Source: Nannobrachium achirus (taxonomy: Eukaryota > Chordata > Actinopteri > Myctophiformes > Myctophidae). Taken from it: DNA of 64,000 nucleotides. Below the pieces are notes generated by a model. The model searched no databases and was not told the origin of the DNA. It was given only the letters and a program-made list of their open reading frames with translations. Made by a program: the position numbers and the translations under genes. Below, piece by piece: positions 22,236-34,050 of this stretch; position 1 is the first letter of the stretch, and each line of letters starts with the position of its first letter. Location: the NCBI GenBank assembly GCA_963921795.1, contig OY997655.1, positions 5,304,703-5,368,702 of the forward strand, written 5' to 3'.

Positions 22236-25125
22236 TAACTAGAAGAGAAAATTTCTAAGAAATTTTAAGTGTGCCTGCAGCTCGCTAAGTCTGTGCAACC
22301 TTGTGTAGCGGTTGGTGTTAGCATTAGCGTTATTTCATTTGACGCAACCCGCGTGTCTGTATGACAAACGGTTCACGAGATCAAGGGTCACTTCCTGTTT
22401 GGTGAGGGGCACTTCCTGTTTGGCGAAATAGGCCCCAATTAAGGTCATGGACGATTAATGAATTAAAGCTGCAAGCAGCGATGACCAGGCCCTCGCAGCT
22501 CTACCCACGTCACAAGGCCAGCAGCCAATCAGAAACCAAACAGGAAGTCAGCCATTTCGACTAATTAGTGGCGTTTTGGAGCATTTTTGGCCGTTATCAC
22601 GGGTCGCACTTTAACGACAGTTTTTTGAGAAAAAATTGTTTTGTGAGAAAAAAAATTTGAGAAAAAAACTTTTTTGAGAAAAAGAAATTTTGAAAAAAAA
22701 ATTGTGAGAAAAAAAAATGTGAGAAAAAATTTTTTTGAGAAAAAAATAATTTTGAGAAAACAATTTTGAGAAAAAAATTTTTTGAGAAAAAAAAAATTGA
22801 GAAAAATTTTTTTTGAGAAAAAAAAAATTAGAGAAAAAAATTGAGAAAAAAAAAATTTTGAGAAAAAAATTGAGAGAAAAAAAATTTGAGAAAAAAAAAT
22901 TTTTGAGAAAAAAAATTTGAGAAAAAAAAATTTTGAGAAAAAAATTGAGAAAAAAAAAATTTGAGAAAAAAAATTTGAGAAAAAAAAATTTTTGAGAAAA
23001 AAAATTTGAGAAAAAAAATTTTTTGAGAAAAAAAATTTGAGAAAAAAAAATTTGAGAAAAAAGAAATTTGAGAAAAAAAGTTTTTGAGAAAAAAAAAATT
23101 TGAGAAAAAAAAAATTGAGAAAAAAAAAATTGAGAAAAAAAAAATTTGAGAAAAAAAAAATTGAGAAAAAAAAATTTGAGAAAAAAAGAAAAGGTATGAC
23201 ACCAGCCGCAAGTCTGTACGACAAACGGTTCATGAGTTATAGAGGCACTTCCTGTTTGGTGAAGGGCACTTCCTGTTAAAGAGGGGGCGAGGCTTAATCA
23301 ATTACAGCTCATCCCTATTGGTCGGAAAAAGACCAAAGTTGTGTGAGCATTTTACATTTTAAATGACGTTGCTAGGCAAAAGTATGGCAGAGTTATGTGG
23401 CGCCAAAGTTTCTGGTTTTTTTTCGGAGTCCCCCATTCAAAGTCAATGGAGTTTTTGGGCGTTGTTTTTTGCGAATTACATCGCAATCGTAAAGCGGATC
23501 GGAAAGAAAAGTAATAGCACACCATTCCCGGCCGAGCCGCACATTTTGATGTATATATTGCGGGGGTGGCGTAAATCGTGCGGCAGTTATTACGTGCCGA
23601 AGTTTCCCCCATTCTAAGTCGATGGGGTTTTTTGGCGTCGTTTTTTGCGAATTACGTCGCAATGGTAACGCGGATCGGAAAGAAAAGTAATAGCAACCTA
23701 TTCCCGGCCGAGCCGCACGTTTTGATGTATATATTGCGTGGGTGGCGTAAATTGTGCGGCAGTTATTACGTGCAGAAATTTGTGGCGAAACTATGGACTT
23801 AATTAAGTATGGCGGATTACAATAAGTGTTTTGCCATTGCGTTGCATGGCAGGCACACTTAATTAAGTGTGCCTGCCATGCAATGCAATGGCAAAACACT
23901 TATTGTAATCCGCCATACTTAAGTCAGTAAGTCATGTTCTGGCAAATTTCGGCGCGTAATAACTGCCGCACGATTTACACCACCCCCGCAATATATACAT
24001 CAAAACATGCGGCTCGGCCGGGAATGGGGTGCTATTACTTTTCTTTCCGATCCGCGTTACCATGGCGACGTAATTCGCAAAAAACGACGCCAAAAAACCC
24101 CATTCACTTAGAATGGGGGAAATTTCGGCACGTAATAACTGCCGCACGATTTACGCCACCCCCGCAATATACACATCAAAATGTGCGGCTCGGCCGGGAA
24201 TGGTGTGCTATTACTTTTCTTTCCGATCCGCGATACGATTGCGATGTAATTCGCAAAAAACGACGCCCAAAAACCCCATTGACTTAGAATGGGGGACTCC
24301 TAAAAAAAACCAGAAACTTTGGCGCCACATAACTCTGCCATACTTTTGCCTAGCAACGTGATTTAAACTTTAAAATGCACACACAACTTTGGTCTTTTTC
24401 CGGCCAATAGGGATGAGCTGTAATTGATTAAGCCCCGCCCCCTCTGTAACAGGAAGTGTCCTTCGCCAAACAGTAAGTGCCTCTATAACTCATGAACCGT
24501 TTGTCGTACAGACCCGCGGCTGGTGTCATAATTCTTTTTTTTTCTCAAATTTTTTTTCTCAAATTTTTTTTTCTCAAAATTTTTTTTTTCTCAAATTTTT
24601 TTTTCTCAAATTTTTTTTTCTCAAAAAATTTTTTTTCTCAAATTTTTTTTCTCAAATTTTTTTTTCTCAAAATTTTTTTTCTCAAAAATTTTTTTTTTCT
24701 CAAAAAATTTTTTTTCTCAAAAATTTTTTTTTCTCAAATTTTTTTTTCTCAAATTTTTTTTCTCAAAAATTTTTTTTTTCTCAAATTTTTTTTTTCTCAA
24801 ATTTTTTTTTCTCAAAATTTTTTTTCTCAAAAAACTTTTTTTTTCTCACAAAACAATTTTTTTCTCACAAAACAATTTTTTCTCAAAAAAACAGTCGTTA
24901 AAGTGCGACCCGTGATAACGGCCAAAAATGCGCCAAAACGCCACTAATTAGTCGAAATGGCTGTGGGTGGTGTCATATGAAGAACCATAATGTTAAAGCT
25001 TATGCAAAAAATGCTAATGTTAAAAAATGTAACGCTAATGCTAACACCAACCGCTACACAAGGTTGCACAGACTTAGCGAGCTGCAGGCACACTTAAAAT
25101 TTCTTGGAAATTTTCTTTTCTAGTT
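22236..25125. mobile_element. Giant palindrome, about 2.9 kb, two arms of about 1.4 kb
   Basis: The left end CTAGAAGAGAAAATTTCTAA and right end TTCTTTTCTAG are complements, and the arms stay complementary to a centre near 23860, where 'gcaggcacactta' meets its complement with almost no spacer. Each arm carries, from outside in, 'agcattagc' text, a long GAGAAAAAAA-type low-complexity stretch (22617-23190; 24530-24890), a GGGCGGGGCTT motif and two repeats around 'gaattacgtcgcaatggtaa'. No protein-coding frame is credible. It resembles a foldback transposon. Confidence 0.85.
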
Positions 25126-25129
25126 TATA

Positions 25130-25340
25130 TTATGCCTTTTGCACATGTAGAGTAAAACATATTTTTACTCTTCATTATTATGAATCCTGCAAAATCAACA
25201 AATCATAAATCAATCAAATAATGATCTAACGTGAGCTTCAGATGTGACACCTATTTTTATATTCTGGTGTTGCTACTTTTAGGCCTGCTTCTTTCACAAA
25301 TGCTCTTCTCCCTCCTGTGATTCTCCATCATTTCACCCCA
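25130..25340. other. No gene seen
   Basis: AT-rich flank of the palindrome. Confidence 0.5.
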
Positions 25341-25756
25341 GTTTGATATACAGTAGATTAGTCCACCATGTGATACTAGTCTTTACATCTCAGTTTGATA
25401 TACAGTAGATTAGTCCACCATGTAATACTAGTCTTTACATCTCAGTTTGATATACAGTAGATTAGTCCACCATGTAATACTAGTCTTTACATCTCAGTTT
25501 GATATACAGTAGATTAGTCCACCATGTAATACTAGTCTTTACATCTCAGTTTGATATACAGTAGATTAGTCCACCATGTAATACTAGTCTTTACATCTCA
25601 GTTTGATATACAGTAGATTAGTCCACCATGTAATACTAGTCTTTACATCTCAGTTTGATATACAGTAAATTAGTCCACCATTTGATACAAGTCTTTACAT
25701 CTCAGTTTGATATACAGTAGATTAGTCCATCATTTGATACTAGTCTTTACATCTCT
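25341..25756. repeat. 52-bp minisatellite, eight copies
   Basis: Unit around CAGTTTGATATACAGTAGAT plus TAGTCCACCATGTAATACTA; inner units are identical, the last two diverged. Confidence 0.95.
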
Positions 25757-25834
25757 GCAGGATCCCAATCTATGCTGTAAAAAGCCATCAGTGTTAATTT
25801 AACTCTGAGAGTGTACAAATCTAACCACGGCCCT

Positions 25835-25980
25835 GTCAATTGGGCTCAGCCCTATTGGCACAAAGGTTTGTGCGTTGGCTAGGCGAGTGGGAGCCCTGGG
25901 TTCAATTCCCACTTCCACGTGTCACTACAATCTGGCGTTGTCGGCAGGATGAGGAGCGTGATATCCTCGCGTGAGGGACA
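25835..25980 (+). mobile_element. tRNA-derived SINE copy 1
   Basis: B-box-like GGGTTCAATTCCC at about 25899 and an A-box-like region 'ggctaggcgagtgggagc'. Related to 26395-26520. Confidence 0.6.
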
Positions 25981-25984
25981 TTTA

Positions 25985-26215
25985 AATGGTAAATGGTAAA
26001 TGGTGCATTTATATAGCGCTTTTATCCAAAGCGCTTTACAGAGATTGTGCATTGCAAGGCACCAACCTGCTCACCGGGAGCATTTAGAGCCCGGACAAAG
26101 CCAGATGTTGGAGCTTAGCTCCTTTCAGGAGCACCGCTCAAAAAGTCATGTTAGTCGGGAACCCACCGGCCAAAAACCTCAAGGAATAGGGTTGAACCTG
26201 TCATGTCGTACTTTT
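25985..26215. repeat. Dispersed 'TTTATATAGCGCTTTTATCC' repeat
   Basis: A common fish repeat motif preceded by three TAAATGG units. No frame of interest. Confidence 0.55.
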
Positions 26216-26394
26216 AATTTCTGTTTTATCTATTAGTTTGGTCATTAAGGTCCACAGATACAGGAAAGAAGAATATTAAAAAATAAGATCTGCTTTAAAT
26301 AAGTAGCATGTGAGGGGTCAAACTATGGGGTTCTTCATGATTCTGAATCCATTGTGGTGATTGTAGTCCCCATAGTTAGTACAGCGATGAAGCA

Positions 26395-26520
26395 GCCCAC
26401 AACAGCCCTGCCAATCGGGCTCACGACGGCTTGTGAGTTGGTCTGGTGAGTGGGAGCACTGGGTTCAAACCCTGCTTCTGCACATCACTAGACTGACTTA
26501 CTTCACACTCACAGGTCTTA
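26395..26520 (+). mobile_element. tRNA-derived SINE copy 2
   Basis: 'ctgccaatcgggctcacg' then B-box-like GGGTTCAAACCCTG. Shares its layout with 25835-25980. Confidence 0.55.
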
Positions 26521-26524
26521 CCAA

Positions 26525-26975
26525 TTATACAATGAATGAATGAATGAATTCTTTTATTTGAGTGTCATGCCACCTCGTGGCCCATCCCTCATGGGATTAT
26601 ATGACACCTTTTCAAACAAGGTTACAATATTCTTTTTTTTTTTCTATACATCCGTTACCAGTATAGGCTACAATTTAAATACCAGCGGGGGGGGGGGGGG
26701 GGGGGGAATAAAAAATAAATAAAGCAAAACAGAGCATACTTAACCCCTACTGGTTGTACAATGCTTTTTTTCTCAAGTCCCAAGCTTTCTCAAAGTAGTT
26801 GCCAGTTTAAATACATGTTTTTCAAATAGACAGTTAATAAGTTGTGAGTCACTGATATCCAACATATAAATATCGTCAATATTATTAAACAACTCTTCTC
26901 TGGGTCTCGAATAGAAGGGACAATACAGAACAAAATGATAGTCATTTTCTATTACATTAAGATCCCTACACATTT
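26525..26975 (-). pseudogene. LINE reverse-transcriptase C-terminal fragment
   Basis: The minus-strand frame 26973-26773 reads C-R-D...ENDYHFVLYCPFYSRPREEL, the Cys/His segment at the C-terminus of many non-LTR retrotransposon ORF2 proteins. The 3' tail is (ATTC)n at 26531-26550 on this strand. A poly-G tract (26687-26706) lies in the 3' region. Severely 5'-truncated and not functional. Confidence 0.65.
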
Positions 26976-27206
26976 AGTGTTTCTTATATTTAGTGTAATC
27001 TTATTTATTCATTTCAAGGACCCCCATAACTCTGAGAGCGTACAAATGGAACCAAATGGACCCAATAAGGGGCCATTTGGAAACCCGTCCAGGAACCATG
27101 AGGGTCCCTGGACCCCACTATTCCTGCGTCTCATTTCAGAGGGTGCATCCTTCAAAGTGTGTAGGGCGCTACCCTGTGAAGGGCGCTTAGGGACAGCACT
27201 GCGGAG

Positions 27207-28095
27207 CAGGGACGTGCAGAGGCATAATCAAGTTCAATACTGGAGATGTGGCGTAACAGATTTCTACGCAGAGAGGGCAATTCTTTCAACATAAGATGCT
27301 GCATTCAAGTTCAGGAGAGTTTGGACAAGGCGATTCCCTCTTCTGAACTCTGCCTTCAGGAATGGCATGGAAAAAGGGGGCATTTGTGTTTCTTTCACCG
27401 TAGTAAAAACTGCATTCATGGTCTGAAGAGGGCACTTTTTACAGACGGATAAAAGGGCAGGGGCTCAAGCCCCCTTTGATGTATTTTTTTTTTTTTTGAA
27501 GAATATGTTTATTAAATTTTTAAGCATACATTATATAAACCACAACAATTCAGATTCAGATTACTTTATTAACCATTGTGTAATACACATAGGAATTTGC
27601 TTTGGCATACTACATTTTTGCATTCAAATAATTTTTTCACATATAACATAAAAACAAAAAACAGACAAACACCAAACAACACCGACAGAACGCAACACGT
27701 AGTCACCACAGCAGCCATGGGCGGCGCTATCTTGAATACTGTACAAGAAAAAGAAAAGTGACAATCTGGAACAACAACAATAACAGCAAAAAAAAAAAGA
27801 AAAAAAAAAGACATGACAACACCATGTAGAATGGAAAAGTTAATATATGATGAGCGAAGCAATCAGTCCCCAGCCCCCCCAGGGCCCCCTCAGAATGGAG
27901 AGGGCAGGTATCTGACCCAGATCGGGACTAAATTCCCTGAGCACAGTTCAGCATCAGTCGAGAGACTTCAAAACAAGAAGGGCAGTGACCAATAGAAGTC
28001 CGGGCCGACAGGGGAACCCTTTAAGCACAGCGGCAGACAACGTGGGCCCAATGAACCTTAAGTAAGGGTGCCCCCTTTGATGTCTATGTGTGAGT
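27207..28095. mobile_element. hAT-like CAGGGACGTGCA element, split by a retroposon
   Basis: Matches 40717-41150 and 60250-60652 from CAGGGACGTGCAGAG to 'gccccctttgatgtctatgt'. An insertion at 27483-28069 breaks it just before the right end. Confidence 0.75.
27483..28069 (-). mobile_element. Retroposon insertion with poly(A) tail and 14-bp target duplication
   Basis: Identical flanks gccccctttgatgt at 27469-27482 and 28070-28083. The insert begins with a T run (27484-27497), so it is a minus-strand, polyadenylated copy. I recognise no SINE or LINE sequence or ORF; the parent is unknown. Confidence 0.8.
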
Positions 28096-28099
28096 GAGG

Positions 28100-28410
28100 A
28101 GGGCTCTGGGATCACCAGTGGAGCCAGACAGCAGCATGCAGCCGTCATGAAGAATTCACTGCTGTTTATAAACCTGATCTAAAGCACTCTCAAACAACTG
28201 CTTTTGTGGCACAGAATTCTACTTTTATAATATTTTAGGATGATATTTATGTGGTCAATTCATCCCAACAGGCACATTTATGTCACATTATGCTGTGTAG
28301 GCCTGGATGTCAATCTTTCCCCGTAAGATACAGGGAAATTATACACTCCTGCAAACGTATCTTAGCCAATCAGGATGGAATATGAACAATCTTAACAAAT
28401 CCATCTTGAT
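28100..28410. other. No gene seen
   Basis: Unclassified. Confidence 0.5.
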
Positions 28411-28700
28411 CAGTGGTTTCTCAACCTTTTCAGGCCACGACCCCCGAAAATAATCATCATTTTAACACAATCACTTGGCATTGTAAGAGTTGAGGCATTA
28501 CATTCTGTTTGACTCGGTTCATAAATATTGTGAAAATAGCAGATGTGTTATTTTTTGCCTCTTTCTTTTATTATTTGACAATTTGGCCAATGCTTGGTCC
28601 AGTTTTCATGTGTAATTTGTAAATTCCGGACCCTGGGTACAAGGATTCACTGCGGCCCCCCATGAATGTTCTTCATAGGGGGAGGGGGTTTAACCCATTT
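28411..28700. mobile_element. CAGTGGTTTCTCAACC element fragment
   Basis: The left end matches the family at 61783-62072, with half a hairpin at 28530-28550. The right end is diverged. Confidence 0.55.
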
Positions 28701-28749
28701 ACAGTAGACTGTGAGCACATTATTACACATCATTTTGTGGTTTAACTAT

Positions 28750-29028
28750 TGAAAAATAGCAGATATACAAGCTCACAGTACGGCAGTCAGTGGTCAGTGG
28801 TGCTGTGTGAAGGACCCTCAAAATGATTGGCCACGGACCCCCATCTCAAAATATTTAGTTCCATGGATCCCCCAGAAGCAAAATCTGAGTTACAAATGTG
28901 CTTAAAAAATACATTATATTCAAAGATTTGCACACATTTTCACGACTTTTCAAAAAATAGCAGATCTACAGGCTCGCAGCGCTGCACTTGGTGCCGCGCT
29001 GTGAGCTTGTAGATCTGCTATTTTTCAG
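28750..29028. repeat. Two hairpin-family copies
   Basis: Half copy 28750-28785; full copy 28952-29028 with arms AATAGCAGATCTACAGGCTC and GTGAGCTTGTAGATCTGCTA. They flank 'agggaccccc' repeat text. Confidence 0.8.
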
Positions 29029-29404
29029 TAGTATAAAATAATTAAGGCCCCTCCACCACTCACAGCTCACACAATCACTGAGAGCCACTCCCACAGAGGA
29101 GGGTGTGATTGTGTCACAGCTGTGAACAGGAAGAGGTGTGCGTTTATAAGAGGTTGTTTGTAGCATTTCTGTAAGACACTGATGATGGAAGTCCAGTGGG
29201 ACTCAAACTTATGTCAGTGTAAACAGAAACAGAGGATACTGAGCAGGAGCAGTGAGGGATGTTTTATTTTCATGAACATAGTTTTTCATGTTTGCTTTAG
29301 AGTTGCAAGGTGAAAGCTGCTAAAACAGTGGTTCTCAAAGTGGATTTCAGGGACTCTTTAGGTTCCTTTATGGGGGTCTAAATTGACCCCTGCAAGTCTG
29401 TAAC

Positions 29405-29454
29405 TTTGACAGTGTACAAATGGAACCTTTGGTTCCATTTGTACACTGTCAGAG
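29405..29454. repeat. Second short palindrome family: perfect copy
   Basis: GACAGTGTACAAATGGAACC, 3-nt loop, then the exact complement. Related copies at 47274-47339, 27022 and 59050. Confidence 0.85.
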
Positions 29455-29662
29455 TTAAGGGGAGATCTTCAAATGATAAAGTTTGAGGACCAGTGTGCCA
29501 AGTTCTGCCAACAGACTCCGGTGTGGAAACAGAGTTGGATTATCCTTATCAGCGGAGAGGAGACAACTCAAGGTAAGGAAGCCACTTTTAGGGCTGTCAC
29601 CATTACAGTACATGATGTTTAACTCTACCATCAATCGTGGCTCAAATAATTCAATGATTTAA

Positions 29663-29888
29663 AGGGATATTTCACTTTCAAAAAAAGGTTTTTGGTCATT
29701 TTATCGTCTAATCAGGCTTTTCTGAACACCCTGAACAGTTTTTAATTTGCTTCATTCGATATTTAGATATTTGATGTAAATGTTATCAGTCCTCTTCTCC
29801 TCCAGGTCACCCATTTTGTGTGGTAGAGCTCCGTGGGACCATGATACCGTTGTTTCCTGTTGAGTTTTTTTTAAAGTGAAATATCCCT
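29663..29888. mobile_element. TTAA-flanked MITE (AGGGATATTTC ends), short form
   Basis: TTAA at 29659-29662 and 29889-29892; ends AGGGATATTTCACTTT and its complement. 226 bp. Confidence 0.85.
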
Positions 29889-29899
29889 TTAATTGTGTC

Positions 29900-30460
29900 G
29901 TATTAACGTTATGAATACAACTTGGCTTTTTTTAGGCTTCATAAACAAAAGCTGCACAGAGCAGCAGATTAATATGATGCAGTATTGCATAATTCAATAA
30001 CTGTGTACTCTAAAAAAAGAAAACATGAAAACATGAGACGCTTTAAGCTTGTAAACAAGCTTGTAGATCGGCTATTTCCATGCTATTTTAATATTTGAAA
30101 ATATATTAACATTTTTCAACATGGAAACCATTATGATGATCATGACTATTATCCCCCCCCCCAAAAAAGCATTGATTATCTCAAATAGACCTACTTGTGA
30201 TAAGGTGTTTGGTAATGGTGACACACCCTAATGTTTCCTTTTCCTTTGCTGGATGCTGCAGCTGCTTTAATGCTGCAGTCCGTGTTGATGCTGGCCTTGA
30301 TGAAAGCTGTTAGGGTGCGTCCACACAGTACGAGCTCAGCAGCATAACTCCCATCCACTCCCATGTTAAGTGAATAACCTGGAAGGGGTGTTAGGACGAT
30401 GACTGAAGTGTCATTGTGCCGTTGTGGGGTCACGGTTCAGCACTGCTGGACTGTCACCCC
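29900..30460. other. No gene seen
   Basis: Unclassified; a hairpin half at about 30038-30080 (CAAGCTTGTAGATCGGCTAT). Confidence 0.5.
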
Positions 30461-30463
30461 GTA

Positions 30464-30550
30464 GTGAGAGGCTCTGACCAATGGGACAGATATAAACCCT
30501 CTGACCAATGGGACAGATATAAACCCTCTGACCAATGGGACAGATATAAA
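30464..30550. repeat. 27-bp tandem repeat, three copies
   Basis: Unit CTCTGACCAATGGGACAGAT plus 'ataaacc'. The same text recurs at about 30908 beyond the neighbouring inverted repeat. Confidence 0.9.
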
Positions 30551-30555
30551 CCTGG

Positions 30556-30897
30556 GTGATAAGAGAGATTATCTGACATATACTGGTAGATTATATGACC
30601 AATTTTGTACCAGTATACTGGGCATATACCCACATTATTGGAAGTTTTCAGTTCAAGAGATTTCCAGGCATATTCCCCTGATATTCTGCCCCCAGCTAGA
30701 CAAAGGCACAGCAGGGTGTGCCTTTGTGTGCCTTTGTCTAGCTGGGGACAGAATATCACCTATTATTTGCAGTTTACAGGGTAATATGCGTGAAAATCTC
30801 TTGAACTGAAAACTTCCAATAATGTGGGTATATGCCCAGTATACTGGTACAAAATTGGTCATATAATCTACCAGTATATGTCAGATAATCTCTCTTT
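30556..30897. mobile_element. Foldback inverted repeat, arms about 150-165 bp
   Basis: GAGAGATTATCTGACATATA and its complement at the far end; the centre lies near 30720 at 'ctagctgggg'. The left and right neighbours share the 'gaggctctgaccaat' text. Confidence 0.8.
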
Positions 30898-30959
30898 TCA
30901 CCAGTGAGAGGCTCTGACCAATATGGGACAGATATAAACCCAGTGATAGGCTCTGACCG

Positions 30960-31900
30960 ATCGATCGAATGTAGGAATGAATCTGTGCTGATTCAAGCTG
31001 CATTACCGTGTCTGGCCATAAGAGGGTAGCGACAGACTGTAAGAAGAGCCTCAGCGTTATACTGTAGTAACTGTACCAGTATGAGTGGCTTGGGTAGAGT
31101 AGACAGACAAGTAGGCTATAGCTCAACCTTTTTTGAAGCCAGTGCCCCCTATCCAATATCCAGCCCCCCACACTCAGTTAAAATGTACACTTTGTATTTT
31201 ATTATGTATTGTGTTGCTTTGTCATTTGTAAAACATATCGTTGAATTCCAAATATCTGACCTCACCAGTATCATGTCAGTAATGGTCAGTATCGTGTTTA
31301 GTATCATATCAGTATCATTATTATCATGTCACATCAGTATTATGTCAATATTAATAGTAAAATAGTAAAAAAAAAAAAAAAGAATATCTATAGGTTGTGA
31401 AATAATTCTTGATGTTCTTTTTCTTTCCCTAGAAAATAGTGAACATTCAGTGCAGGCAAATCGGATTTATGTAGATCATGGCTATTATAAATTCACTGCA
31501 CAACGAGTGTGATGATAATCAGATTAATTTGCTGCTGCTTAGAAGCTGTGGCTTCCACAAAACCCTTGTTGAAGTACAACAATGTACGACAACATTAACC
31601 ACAACCAGGTTAAATTATTTAAAGTTAACACCAGGAATACTACCTGTTTATTTGTGTTTAATGTTGCACCAGGAACTGAAGTTAAAATATTATTCCTTTC
31701 GAATTATTTTTGTTTTGTTTTGTTTTCAATTTCATTTTAGTTGTCATTCATTCTTTTTATAGCAGGTTTGCTAGTATAGTTCATTTTGTACTTGTTGAGG
31801 CTTAGTTTTGTATTATTACTTATTGGTGTGGTTCTTCAGCAGGACAACCAGACTATGGTACTTTATTTCATCTTCCATCTTTCCATCTTTATAATCTTTG
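30960..31900. other. No gene seen
   Basis: AT-rich; short (A)n at 31366-31381. Confidence 0.5.
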
Positions 31901-32041
31901 AAGTTTGAATGCAAAAATGTAACTTGTCCCAAATATGGAGATGACTGACATCATCATAGATATCTGACCACTTGAGACCACATGACACTGACACAGTATG
32001 TCCATATACAGTATGGGCATTCCAAGATATGGGTTTATATT

Positions 32042-32090
32042 GACCAGTAAGACTCCCTAATCGGGAGATAAGCGACCGTTGGTCGCTTAT
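32042..32090. repeat. Fragment of the 'gcgaccgtcaggtcgca' repeat
   Basis: CCAGTAAGACTCCCTAATCG as at 16549 and 17405, then a short palindrome 'agataagcgacc' / 'ggtcgcttatct'. Confidence 0.75.
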
Positions 32091-32265
32091 CTCCACAAAT
32101 ATCACAACCTCCACCTCTCACGTCATACGGGCAGCCATAGTTACACCTGGAATGTTGAATCTCCATATATGGAGATAACCTACGCATCACACAAAGTCTG
32201 ACCTCACCAGCCCATACTTGGGCATGGACGACTTATATCTCCATATACGGAGATGGCCATATATG

Positions 32266-32596
32266 GAGATACGATGACATCACAGAGTCCACAGCTGATG
32301 ATGTGGCGTGATGTCATACAATACACAAACAAGCCCTATATAAAGGGGCAATTCTCACCAGGGAAGAGAGCATTCCCCACTAGCTGAGTATCTTAAGATG
32401 GTTGGATGTGATGATAAGCTATAAGCTTAGTTGATCCTGGCGATAAGGTCTGAGTCGAGGAATGCTCTCTTCCCTGGTGAGAATTGCCCTTTTATATAGG
32501 GCTTGTTTGTGTATTGTATGACATCACGCCACATCATCAGCTGTGCACTCTGTGATGTCGCCACATCATCAGCTGTGGACTCTGTGATGTCATCGT
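32266..32596. mobile_element. Foldback inverted repeat, arms about 100 bp
   Basis: 'tatataaaggggcaattctc' with its complement on the right arm, extending to 'gatacgatgacatcacagag' and its complement at the far right. The spacer is about 80 bp. The right arm has a short internal duplication ('acatcatcagctgtg' twice). Confidence 0.8.
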
Positions 32597-32627
32597 ATCT
32601 ATGAGTTGGGGAAAAGTGTGACGTGTG

Positions 32628-32707
32628 ACCGACGGACGGACGGACGGACGGACGGACGGACGGACGGACGGACGGACGGACGGACGGACGGACGGACGGA
32701 CGGACGG
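32628..32707. repeat. (GGAC)n array
   Basis: About 19 GGAC units; apparent 'VRPS' repeats in translation are artefacts. Confidence 0.97.
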
Positions 32708-32936
32708 AGGTTTTGGTAGTAAACTGCTCCCTGACGTCGCAATGACATCAGGGATCTCCATATATGGGCAAAAGGACTGACACAGTTCTCCATATATGGC
32801 CATTAATGTATTTATTAGTGAATACATTGTGGCAACCACACTTGCAATTTCCAAATGGATCTTTCTAGTTTTGATTGCGACCGTAGGTCGCAGATTAGTA
32901 TGTGAACGGTCACAGCTTGTCCGTACAGTATGTATC

Positions 32937-32979
<43 letters not shown>

Positions 32980-32980
32980 C
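32937..32980. repeat. (TGTC)n array
   Basis: About 10 units. Confidence 0.95.
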
Positions 32981-33539
32981 GCCTGACACTGTGGGTCTAT
33001 GGGTTTGTCGCTCTGACATCATGTTCTGATGTCACTGTGATGTCAAGGGAACCACTCTTAACAGAATGGGTTTGCCGCTCTGACATCAGGCTCTGTCTTC
33101 ACTGTTATGTCACACTAACATAATCCCTTTTATGCTCATACTGTATATGGAGTTCCCTGATGTCATCAATATTAAGCCCATATCTAACAGGACTTCATAT
33201 GGGAATGCCCATATATGGAGGCCACATCGGCCACATACCACACTTAACAGAATCCATATATGGCCAAGACAGATGGCCAAGACAGCCCTTATCTCTGTGA
33301 CTGGTTCTACAGACAGGGATCTCCATGTATGGGCATAAAAGGGTATGATGTCAGATGTCATAGACATCATAGGACTTTCACATAACAAATAACTGAGTAA
33401 GCATGTTTGGGGTCTCACCGCATATCTCCATATACAGTACATGGATCTCCATGTATGGGTACCAGGGGTCTCCATATATGGGTAACTGGTCCAATATACA
33501 TCACTAGCCAGACGGGCAAGACATGGCGTGACCTCACCC

Positions 33540-33700
33540 TAGGTGTAGTAGAGAGAGAGACACTGGAGCAGCTCAGACGGTTCTAGCCTTTTATTCAGGT
33601 GCCAGTATAACAGGATTGACTAACGTTTCGATGCTAGTGCATCTTCATCAGAGTCATGACTACTACTAAGACACCCTAGTCTTAGTGTCTTAGTAGTTAG
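33540..33700. mobile_element. Possible Penelope-like or other retroelement end
   Basis: 'ctaacgtttcgatgctagtg' then 'catcttcatcagag' resembles the boundary text of Penelope-like elements. Weak. Confidence 0.25.
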
Positions 33701-33779
33701 TTTTAGTGCTGTGTTTTAATTGAATTTTATTGTAATATGGAGTCCGGGGGAAAGGTTCCACAAGGTCAGAAGAATTGCA

Positions 33780-33850
33780 AAACATAGCAGATCTAAAAGC
33801 TCACAGAAGCCCACAATGCATTAAATCATGCAATGTTTTGAGCTTGTTAA
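33780..33850. repeat. Hairpin-family copy, partial
   Basis: CATAGCAGATCTAAAAGCTC and 'ttgagcttgtt'; the outer right arm is lost. Confidence 0.6.
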
Positions 33851-34050
33851 ACTCTTTATCTTTCACAAAGCCTAACAACCAAGGACATTGGTTCGGTATG
33901 TAGTTAGTTTGCGTCACACCACATTATTTCACTCCACTACATGTCTGGACTCTTGGGAACAAACACAAACTATTGTGAATGAACCACCTGAATCCGTTAT
34001 TCTGTTGAACTCAGGCCGTTAGTGGGGTGTGGTGACTCTAGTGTAATGTA

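Noticed and set aside
22565..23233. FFSNFFFLKFFF reading frames, and the same at 24492-24947
   Set aside because: Low-complexity GAGAAAAA tracts inside the palindrome; not a membrane protein.
23352..24361. ARNNCRTIYATPAIYTSK-type frames on both strands
   Set aside because: Mirror images of each other in the two palindrome arms, with no family resemblance.
32537..33022. VRPSVRPS frame
   Set aside because: Translation of the GGAC tetranucleotide array.
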